Below, piece after piece: positions 14,366-20,353 of a DNA stretch of 20,353 bases. Made by a program: the position numbers and the translations under genes. Source of the stretch: Desulfarculales bacterium UBA702 (GTDB lineage Bacteria; Desulfobacterota; Syntrophobacteria; Syntrophobacterales; Syntrophobacteraceae). The stretch covers positions 19,943-40,295 of the forward strand of contig DBMI01000011.1 in NCBI GenBank assembly GCA_002298165.1, written 5' to 3'. Within the stretch, counting starts at the first letter, position 1. Every line of letters begins with the position of its first letter. Below the pieces are notes generated by a model. The model saw only the letters and a list, made by a program, of their open reading frames with translations, did no database searches and was not told where the DNA came from.

Positions 14366-15133
14366 TTATTCCGATTTTTTCCCGAGGTGGGCTACAGCTA
14401 TGCCGTCCGTTAGCCGCCGGTAATAGACGTCTCGAAAGCCAATATTTCGCAGCATACGCGCAAGTTCTTCAGGAGATGGAAACATTCTGATCGATTCAGG
14501 AAGGTATGTATATGCGGGCTGGCAGCCGGCAAGCATTTTGCCCAAAAGCGGCATGACCCGAAATGAGTAGAAATCGTAAAGACTCCGAAACCATGGCGTA
14601 ACCGGTTCGGAGAATTCAAGGCACAGGAAAGTGCCGCCGGGTTTGAGAACCCGGTGCATTTCTCGAAAGCCATTTTCCAGTCGGGTAAGATTGCGGATTC
14701 CGAACCCGACCATTGCGCCATCGAAGCTGTTATCGGGGAAAGCGATTTGTTCGGCGTCTCCCTGGACATGGGATATTTTGTCCCCTCCGGAAGATTGGGC
14801 CAGCCTGGGCCTGCCCGCCGCCATCATTTCCCAGTTGATGTCGTAGAGTACAATCCCGCCGGACGGCGCCACATAATCGGCCGCCATCCTCGACAGGTCC
14901 CCTGTGCCCCCACAAACATCAAGCACCCGGTCTCCGGGGCGAAGCCCCATCATCCTGACAGCCATCCGCTTCCACTGGTAGTGAATGCCCATGCTTAGCA
15001 GGGTATTCATTGAATCGTATTTGCGGGCTACGCTGTTAAAATGACGGCGGACCCACTCCACCTTTTCCCTTTCGGGAATGGTGAGGAATCCGAAATGGGT
15101 CGTCTGCTCGGAACTTGGGCTCTCTTGGGTCAT
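14366..15133 (-). CDS. ubiE: Demethylmenaquinone/2-methoxy-benzoquinol methyltransferase UbiE/MenG
   Basis: A 255-residue protein, the normal UbiE/MenG length. It shows the first family signature, KYDSMNTLLSMGIHYQWK (about 38-55), SAM motif I LDVCGGTGD (71-79), and the second signature RVLKPGGTFLCLEFSEP (about 161-177). It methylates the naphthoquinone ring in the last step of menaquinone synthesis, and the benzoquinol ring in organisms that make ubiquinone; in an anaerobe menaquinone is the likely product, so menG would be an equally good name. ATG 15133 has only a distant AAGG. It sits 73 bp downstream of rpmB on the same strand and is followed after four bases by a second methyltransferase gene, suggesting an operon of at least two genes. 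High confidence. Confidence 0.95.
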   Translation of the reverse strand: MTQESPSSEQTTHFGFLTIPEREKVEWVRRHFNSVARKYDSMNTLLSMGIHYQWKRMAVRMMGLRPGDRVLDVCGGTGDLSRMAADYVAPSGGIVLYDINWEMMAAGRPRLAQSSGGDKISHVQGDAEQIAFPDNSFDGAMVGFGIRNLTRLENGFREMHRVLKPGGTFLCLEFSEPVTPWFRSLYDFYSFRVMPLLGKMLAGCQPAYTYLPESIRMFPSPEELARMLRNIGFRDVYYRRLTDGIAVAHLGKKSE

Positions 15134-15206
15134 TTTTAGACCGGAAACCTTCGGGGCGGATTAGTCGTTGAGTTTCGGGGAAAACGGCAAGGCCGGACCG
15201 AAATTC

Positions 15207-15401
15207 TCAGGCAGGCTTCACCACAAGGCCGGAGCGAATGCATCGCGTGCAGACGCGAACCCGCCTGACCGTTCCGTCGGCGCGTACATGCCTTACCTGC
15301 TGCAGATTCGGGTACCAGATGCGTTTTGTCTTGTTATTTGCGTGGCTGACATTATTCCCCGTGTGGGGTGTCTTCCCGCAAAATTCGCAAATTCGGCTCA
15401 T
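15207..15401 (-). CDS. rpmB: 50S ribosomal protein L28
   Basis: A 64-residue basic protein with the L28 sequence pattern: MSRICEFCGK at the N-terminus, GNNVSHANNKTKRIWYPNLQ in the middle and VCTRCIRSG near the end. Two CxxC pairs, Cys5/Cys8 and Cys51/Cys54, make this the zinc-binding (C+) form of L28 rather than the C- form that bacteria often carry as a second copy under zinc limitation. It binds 23S rRNA in the large subunit. ATG 15401 is preceded by AGGAAG at good spacing, and a candidate promoter lies just upstream. It is followed on the same strand by ubiE, 73 bp away, and preceded by the transglutaminase gene, 164 bp away. Confidence 0.97.
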   Translation of the reverse strand: MSRICEFCGKTPHTGNNVSHANNKTKRIWYPNLQQVRHVRADGTVRRVRVCTRCIRSGLVVKPA

Positions 15402-15423
15402 GATCCGTACTTCCTTTCGAAAA

Positions 15424-15452
15424 AATATATCAAGCTTGCAATAGCGTGAAAA
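15424..15452 (-). promoter_or_regulatory. Candidate promoter of rpmB
   Basis: On the minus strand TTTTCA (15452-15447) and TATATT (15429-15424) are 17 bp apart, matching 4/6 and 5/6 consensus positions. The -10 ends 23 bp before the rpmB ATG, leaving a short leader that holds the ribosome site. Confidence 0.5.
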
Positions 15453-15565
15453 GCGCCAGTCAAAAGATCATTTTTATCAGAAGGGCACTAAAATAGCAAG
15501 CACATTCGCTGCGCGCGCCGCTCGTCGGCTGTGTCGCGTCAAAACCGATAAGAATGCGCCACGCA

Positions 15566-17476
15566 TCATAAACATCTAATCAGCGATTTCAAGCGCTTTG
15601 TCTCATAGGCGCCGAGTTTCCGGTCGCGATAGTAAATATCCTGGAACTCCGAGACAAACTCGGTGGCCCTTATTTTCAGCTCGGGCTCACTAATCCGGCT
15701 TGAAAACTCTTCGAGCCCCTCCCCCCGGCTACGTATGTATCCCCGCTTTCTCATCTTACAAAAAAATCGTGAAATTAGCATCTGCTCCGGCCTGCATGCA
15801 ATGCGCCGGAGCATGAGCGCTACTAACGCGGCAATCGCTGCGGCAATCGCCGCATACGGGGCAAGGAGTACCGAAAGGTCCCGCATACGGATAATGTCCA
15901 AGTCCGGCCTTGTAATCGCAGTTTTAACCTTATCAAACAAAGCGATTTGCCGAGCAAGGTCATATCCTATGACGAATTTTCCCCAGTAGTAATCGAAGGT
16001 ATCGAAAAGAAGTCGCACCCGCAAAAAGATGCTCTCCCGGTAAGCTTCCTCGGGAGTCAGGGCGTTTACCGGAGTCGGGTCTATACGCAGCCACCTGCCC
16101 GCCCGGTATGCCTCGACCCAGACGTGGGCATTTTTCTGCAATACCAGGTAGTATTTTCCCGCCCGATTGTAATAGCCCCCCCGGTACCCGGCCACAAGCC
16201 TTGCCGGGATACCCACCGAGCGCAACATGGCGCCTAGGGCCGACGCGAAATATTCGCAGTTTCCCCGCCGGTACTCGAATAAAAAATCCTCGAGTGGCGA
16301 ATCGGATTTATGAAGTCCATCGATCGAGTATTCGTACTGGCCGGAGCGAAGGAGCTTGACAAGATTGGCAACTGGATCTCCCCCCTGCCCGGCAATTTTT
16401 GCGGCAAGTTCGGAAATTCGAGGAGAAAACCCGGCGGGTAGGGCGAGGTATCTGTCGAGTTCGAGATCACCGCCAGGCGCCGAATCGGATGCAACCGAAA
16501 CAGCCCTGTAGCGGATCCGCTGAAGGATATTTTCATGCCACAAATGAGAGCGTGGATCTTTTCTGTGCCTGGCCCCTTCGGCATAGATTGAAACGGGCCG
16601 GTCAAGGGCGAAGAGATAGCGCGCCCCTGATGGTTCAAGGTATATCGTTTGCGCCGTCCCGCCATTTTTCGGGAGATTCTCCCAGGGTTCCGCGTGCCTT
16701 TCCGACCCTCTCCTCCACGAAACCCCGTCAAAACGATCCAACTCCACCCCCCTCCAGTAGAGGTCCTTCTCGTCGATCATCGGCATTTCAGCCCTCAGGA
16801 CCACTGTAGGGTCTTCCTGGATCACAGTTATGTCACCAAGGGAAACCGTGTCGCTGAAACCGGACTTTGCAGCTTCGACTCGACCGAAGAGGCTAAAGAA
16901 GGGAAAATCGGTCCGGGGGAGGATGACAAACATCAGCGCACAAGCGGGAATCGAAACCGCGCACACAAAAAGACTTTGTGATAGCACCTTTGGAACGACA
17001 CGTCCGGGAATGGAAATGTCAGGATCGTGCGAAAAGAATGCGAGAAGGATCAGCCCGGCCGTGCTGAGCAGGATCAGTGGAATGAAGTAGAAGAGAAATG
17101 AAATATTTAGTGAAATGAGTGTCGATCCGATCAGCAGGAACATGCAAATAAGGAAGATCTGCATGTAGTCCCGTGTTTTCTTATCCTCCAGGAGCTTGAT
17201 ACCCAGCAGCAGAACAAGGCCCTCCAACACGGGTCCCACTATGTTTTCCATCGAGATGCGAAGAACCGAGGGCGCAAGAACGGCAACGGATGCCAGGTTT
17301 AGAAACCAGCGGGGGATTGGCAGTTTCAGCTTGCCGGAATCACGCGGCAGAGCAAGGAGGCATAACACGGCCGTGCCCGCCGTATACACGGCGCCAAGGT
17401 GCGGCCGGGCTGAGGCGAAACCAGCCAGGGCGCATAGATAGGTAACAATTTTTAGCAGTGTCTCAATTCTGACCAT
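15566..17476 (-). CDS. Membrane transglutaminase-like protein (DUF3488/transglutaminase core)
   Basis: A 636-residue protein. The first about 190 residues form several membrane helices (DUF3488-type), followed by an exported segment with the transglutaminase-like core: Cys407 in GNCEYFASAL, His451 in NAHVWVEAY and Asp466 in RIDPTP complete the Cys-His-Asp triad. Another membrane helix (about 535-560) and a charged cytoplasmic tail (DUF4129-like) follow. The fold acts as a protease, amidase or crosslinking enzyme facing the periplasm; which one is unknown. The gene overlaps the upstream DUF58 gene by 14 bp (17463-17476), and with MoxR forms the common MoxR/DUF58/transglutaminase set. ATG 17476 is chosen because it lies within the overlap and is followed by a membrane helix. 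Confidence 0.9.
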   Translation of the reverse strand: MVRIETLLKIVTYLCALAGFASARPHLGAVYTAGTAVLCLLALPRDSGKLKLPIPRWFLNLASVAVLAPSVLRISMENIVGPVLEGLVLLLGIKLLEDKKTRDYMQIFLICMFLLIGSTLISLNISFLFYFIPLILLSTAGLILLAFFSHDPDISIPGRVVPKVLSQSLFVCAVSIPACALMFVILPRTDFPFFSLFGRVEAAKSGFSDTVSLGDITVIQEDPTVVLRAEMPMIDEKDLYWRGVELDRFDGVSWRRGSERHAEPWENLPKNGGTAQTIYLEPSGARYLFALDRPVSIYAEGARHRKDPRSHLWHENILQRIRYRAVSVASDSAPGGDLELDRYLALPAGFSPRISELAAKIAGQGGDPVANLVKLLRSGQYEYSIDGLHKSDSPLEDFLFEYRRGNCEYFASALGAMLRSVGIPARLVAGYRGGYYNRAGKYYLVLQKNAHVWVEAYRAGRWLRIDPTPVNALTPEEAYRESIFLRVRLLFDTFDYYWGKFVIGYDLARQIALFDKVKTAITRPDLDIIRMRDLSVLLAPYAAIAAAIAALVALMLRRIACRPEQMLISRFFCKMRKRGYIRSRGEGLEEFSSRISEPELKIRATEFVSEFQDIYYRDRKLGAYETKRLKSLIRCL

Positions 17477-18335
17477 ACAATGCGAGCCTGGTAAGGAGCA
17501 GGCGTTTATGAACGGCGGTAAGGCCCGGCCTCAGCGTTTCTCCGCCGATCCGAAGCCCAACCGGGACCCCCGTGCGCATAAACCCCAAAATTGCGTGGGT
17601 AGCGCATGACAAAGCCCGCTCGACACCTTCTTTTCCCATGGAATCAAGTTCTATTGTAACCTGCCGCCGCTCGACAGAGGAGAGTTCCTTGACTTTGAGC
17701 CTCCCGGTCTTTGCCGTGGACTTCCAGTTGATGTACTTGGGAGGGTCTCCGGGGACGTAGTCGCGAATCGAGAGGATATCGGCCTCGTAACCCGGCTTGT
17801 TGAGGTCCCTTTCTCCCCTGTGCCTGGAGCCGCCTTTGACGAAGGCGGAAAGAGAGCACCGCAGAGGCACGGGGTATACCGTGACGGGCCATTTCTTTTT
17901 GATGGTCCGAAACCTTTTGAAAAAATTAAATGGAAAGTTCGAAGATATCACAGCCCCGGTCAGCTCGGTCGCCCCTCTGGCAGGGAAAGTCACCGGGAAA
18001 AAACCCGATTCAACGGATTTGGGAGCTATATAGGCAAAAAAGCAACTGCCGCCGCCAACCTCGATTGTAACAAGAAAGGCAGGCATCCTTTTGCGAAGGT
18101 TTTGCACCCTCACTTCGGCAAGTGCTTCGGTGCGGGCGAACACTTCTTGCGGAAAACATACTTCGGCATCAAGCCCATAGATGTTTCTCCTTCCGAAAAT
18201 ACCCGAAACAACGAGATAGCTGAGCAGGGCGGAGGCGATGATATAGATTAGATTGTTTCCGGTATTAACGGCGGACAGTCCGATGAGGATGGTGACAAGA
18301 ATATAGAGCCAGCCGGCTGTGTTAATCCTTATCAC
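17463..18335 (-). CDS. DUF58 family protein
   Basis: A 290-residue protein with two N-terminal membrane helices (about 9-46) and a C-terminal domain carrying the DUF58 signature: RDYVPGDPPKYINWKSTAKT (191-210) followed by GRLKVKE. DUF58 proteins resemble a VWA-type fold and usually work with a MoxR AAA+ ATPase, which is thought to remodel or insert them; the cargo is generally unknown. The start is GTG at 18335, sharing GTGA with the moxR stop, so expression is coupled. The stop overlaps the transglutaminase start by 14 bp. In this gene set it probably scaffolds the membrane transglutaminase. No dedicated von Willebrand or DUF4129 gene is present as a separate reading frame in the window. Confidence 0.9.
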   Translation of the reverse strand: MIRINTAGWLYILVTILIGLSAVNTGNNLIYIIASALLSYLVVSGIFGRRNIYGLDAEVCFPQEVFARTEALAEVRVQNLRKRMPAFLVTIEVGGGSCFFAYIAPKSVESGFFPVTFPARGATELTGAVISSNFPFNFFKRFRTIKKKWPVTVYPVPLRCSLSAFVKGGSRHRGERDLNKPGYEADILSIRDYVPGDPPKYINWKSTAKTGRLKVKELSSVERRQVTIELDSMGKEGVERALSCATHAILGFMRTGVPVGLRIGGETLRPGLTAVHKRLLLTRLALYGQN

Positions 18336-19264
18336 ACCGGGATGGGCACTTCTTCCATGATCGATTTTATAAGCTCCTTCCTGTTTGCGGTCTCGAATTC
18401 CTCGCGAAAAATCACCCGGTGGGAAATGACGAACTCCGCCACGGCCTTGACGTTCTCGGGAACTATATAGTCTTTTCCCTCCAGAAAGGCGTCCGCCTTG
18501 GCAGTATTTACAAGAGCGAGAGCGCCGCGAGTCGACAGCCCCGATGCCAGATAGGGGGACTGGCGTGTTGCTTCGACGATATTCAGCAGATATTCGAGCA
18601 TCTTCTCGGAAACGTAGATCCCGTTTCGTATTTTTTCCTGGATGCCGAGCACTTCTGCCTTTTCGAGCATTGGGTCGATCGAGTAAATGGCCCGCCTTCT
18701 GCTGCCGCCCTGGAGAATCTTCCGTTCTGCCGCCCTGTCGGGATAGCCGACACTGATCTTCATCATGAAACGGTCAAGCTGGGACTCGGGAAGAGGGAAG
18801 GTGCCGAACTGTTCGGCCGGGTTTTGAGTGGCTATGACGAGGAAGGGGGCCGGGAGATCGTAGGTCCTGCCTTCGATTGTAACCTGCTTTTCTCCCATTG
18901 CTTCGAGCAGAGCGCTCTGTGTCTTGGGAGTTGCACGGTTTATTTCGTCGACCAGCACGATGTGATTAAAAATAGGACCCGGCTTGAATTCAAAGGATCC
19001 GGTGTTTTTGTCGAAAACCGATACCCCGGTTATATCCGAGGGGAGCAGATCGCTTGTTGACTGTATCCTGCCAAACGACAGCCCCAGTACCTTGGCGATT
19101 GCCACTGCCAAAACCGTCTTTCCAAGACCGGGGAGATCCTCGATCAGCAGGTGCCCGCGCGAGAAAAAGCAGATAAGGGCGAGCCTCAGCGCCCGTTCTT
19201 TTCCGTGGAGATACGCGGAAAGAAAATCGATTGCAGCCTCGATTTGGGTTCCCCTGTTTTCCAC
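18332..19264 (-). CDS. MoxR family AAA+ ATPase
   Basis: A 310-residue cytoplasmic AAA+ ATPase. Walker A is LPGLGKT (44-50), Walker B IVLVDEINR (102-110), sensor 1 is in ATQNP (145-149), and SQLDRF with FPLPESQ is the MoxR hallmark. MoxR ATPases are chaperones that mature metal- or VWA-containing partners, here most likely DUF58. The start is GTG at 19264. The frame has no ATG further upstream before the purM stop region, 51 bp away, and no strong ribosome site. It is downstream of purM on the same strand and overlaps the DUF58 gene by the shared GTGA. Family call is secure; partner is inferred from the coupled gene. Confidence 0.93.
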   Translation of the reverse strand: MENRGTQIEAAIDFLSAYLHGKERALRLALICFFSRGHLLIEDLPGLGKTVLAVAIAKVLGLSFGRIQSTSDLLPSDITGVSVFDKNTGSFEFKPGPIFNHIVLVDEINRATPKTQSALLEAMGEKQVTIEGRTYDLPAPFLVIATQNPAEQFGTFPLPESQLDRFMMKISVGYPDRAAERKILQGGSRRRAIYSIDPMLEKAEVLGIQEKIRNGIYVSEKMLEYLLNIVEATRQSPYLASGLSTRGALALVNTAKADAFLEGKDYIVPENVKAVAEFVISHRVIFREEFETANRKELIKSIMEEVPIPV

Positions 19265-19315
19265 TGCAGGACACCGGATATGGCGGTTTGGATTTAGAAT
19301 TTTTGAAACGGATTC

Positions 19316-20353
19316 CTATTGAATCACTCGCACGGGGCTCGATCCGGCTTCTCTCGGAACTATTTCTCCGATGATCGAGACCCCGATATTCATCGCCTGT
19401 ATGAACGACCGAATTTCATCGGCTTCCCCGGGCTCCACGACAATCACATAGCCTATGCCGTTGTTGAACACATGATTCATTTCCTCGGCGCTAACGCCGC
19501 CCTTTTCCCTGAGAAAATCAAAGACAGGCGGCTTTTTCCATGTGCCTTCCCGGATAAGCGCGGCGCACGCCTTGGGCAGGATTCTCTCAATATTATCGTA
19601 AAACCCGCCGCCGGTAATGTGCGACATGCCCGCAACGCTATATTTTCGCAGAACGTTTAGAACTACTTCAGTATAGATGCGCGTCGGTTCGAGCAGTTCT
19701 TCGCCTACTGTTCGGCCAAGTTCCGGGACGAAGCTCCCGATGTCAAGCCCCAGCTTGTCGAAGATGATTTTTCTCGCCAGGCTGTAGCCGTTCGAATGCA
19801 GGCCCGTTGATGAAAGGCCTATGATACGGTGGCCGACCCGGATCGTCGATCCGTCGATTATCTTCGAATTGTCCACCAGCCCCACCGTGAAGCCGGCCAT
19901 GTCATATTCGCCCGCGCGGTAGAAGTCGGGCATCTCGGCCGTCTCTCCACCGATCAGCGAGCAGCCGGACTGTTTGCACCCGTCGGCTATACCTTTAACC
20001 AGTTGCTCGACCAGGTCGAGTTCGACTTTGCCGAGCGCGAGATAATCCAGGAAAAAAAGAGGCTTTGCCCCCTGAACCACTATGTCGTTTACGCACATTG
20101 CAACAAGATCGATTCCAACCGTGTCGTGCTTGTTCGCCATGAAGGCGATCTTGAGCTTCGTGCCCACCCCGTCGGTCGAGGAGACCAGGACCGGGTTTTT
20201 CATCTCCTGGCAATTGAGGGAAAAAAGACCCCCAAAGCCGCCGATATCGGTTATCACGCCGCCGCGAAAGGTGGAGCGCACTATCGGCCTGATCCGGTTG
20301 ACAAGCTCATTTGCCTTGCCGAGGTCAACGCCTGCTTCCCTGTAAAGATCGCC
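19316..20353 (-). CDS. purM: Phosphoribosylformylglycinamidine cyclo-ligase (5' end beyond window)
   Basis: Partial gene: 345 codons are visible and the frame is open to the window edge, ending in Gly-Asp-Leu-Tyr-Arg-Glu-Ala-Gly-Val-Asp, the usual PurM N-terminal region, so only a few residues are missing. It converts FGAM to AIR using ATP in purine synthesis. Diagnostic parts are STDGVGTKLKIA, GIDLVAMCVNDIV, LIGGETAEMPDFY, GLSSTGLHSNGYSL and ISHITGGGFYDN-type sequence (here SHITGGGFYDNI) with HVFNNGIGYV near the end. The stop is TAG at 19316-19318. It is followed 51 bp later by moxR on the same strand, so the purine gene and the MoxR/DUF58/transglutaminase set may be cotranscribed, although they have no known functional tie. 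Confidence 0.96.
   Translation of the reverse strand, partial: GDLYREAGVDLGKANELVNRIRPIVRSTFRGGVITDIGGFGGLFSLNCQEMKNPVLVSSTDGVGTKLKIAFMANKHDTVGIDLVAMCVNDIVVQGAKPLFFLDYLALGKVELDLVEQLVKGIADGCKQSGCSLIGGETAEMPDFYRAGEYDMAGFTVGLVDNSKIIDGSTIRVGHRIIGLSSTGLHSNGYSLARKIIFDKLGLDIGSFVPELGRTVGEELLEPTRIYTEVVLNVLRKYSVAGMSHITGGGFYDNIERILPKACAALIREGTWKKPPVFDFLREKGGVSAEEMNHVFNNGIGYVIVVEPGEADEIRSFIQAMNIGVSIIGEIVPREAGSSPVRVIQ

Noticed and set aside
1..20353. tRNA, rRNA, CRISPR array or insertion sequence
   Set aside because: I saw no cloverleaf-like segment, regularly spaced repeats, transposase or terminal inverted repeats while reading both strands by eye; a tRNAscan or Infernal run was not possible.

Overview
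The window is about 20 kb of bacterial chromosome with 15 protein-coding genes, two of them cut by the window edges. I see no rRNA, tRNA, CRISPR array, transposase or phage module. The best guess is an anaerobic or microaerophilic Desulfobacterota (deltaproteobacterial) genome, possibly Syntrophobacteria. The reasons are a menaquinone-type UbiE/MenG methyltransferase, a zinc-ribbon L28, a MoxR/DUF58/transglutaminase operon beside purM, and evidence for selenocysteine use. The placement is an inference from gene style, not a measured assignment.

Layout. 1-250 (+): C-terminal end of a Gly/Tyr-rich surface-type protein. 289-4493 (-): a two-gene carbohydrate operon, GH63-like glucosidase then GH13 alpha-amylase-family enzyme, joined by a GTGA start/stop overlap. 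4765-6027 (+): probable patatin-like lipoprotein. 6165-7388 (-): exported PIG-L-type deacetylase. 7667-9439 (-): ABC exporter half-transporter ending in a clear intrinsic terminator. 9846-10742 (+): membrane-anchored TatT/TPR-like protein. 10940-11332 (+): four-helix 'phage holin family 4'-like membrane protein. 11424-12245 (-): two-helix potassium channel with an unusual helical tail. 12581-13021 (+): DUF5661 protein. 13146-13559 (-): DUF1573 protein. 13759-15133 (-): ubiE/menG plus a second methyltransferase. 15207-15401 (-): rpmB. 15566-20353 (-): purM, MoxR ATPase, DUF58 and transglutaminase genes, tightly packed.

Main discovery. At 13332-13334 a TGA interrupts a DUF1573 reading frame. 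Past it the same frame continues for 61 more codons that still read as DUF1573, ending at a second TGA at 13146. The internal TGA sits where the family carries the first Cys of its Pro-x-Cys-Gly-Cys-Thr motif. The RNA right after it can fold into a hairpin with a GGUC loop 25 nt downstream and unpaired U residues below the upper stem, like a bacterial SECIS element. I therefore annotate a 137-residue exported selenoprotein with Sec76. An ordinary gene caller would report a protein truncated before residue 76 followed by an empty gap.

How the genes relate. The GH63/GH13 pair probably acts on intracellular alpha-glucans or glucosyl solutes. The patatin, PIG-L deacetylase, ABC exporter, holin-like protein and potassium channel are envelope or lipid functions, and they sit as single genes rather than one pathway. 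MoxR, DUF58 and transglutaminase form a recognised co-occurring set, here downstream of purM. UbiE belongs to menaquinone synthesis. Convergent genes around 13.1 kb share a bidirectional terminator.
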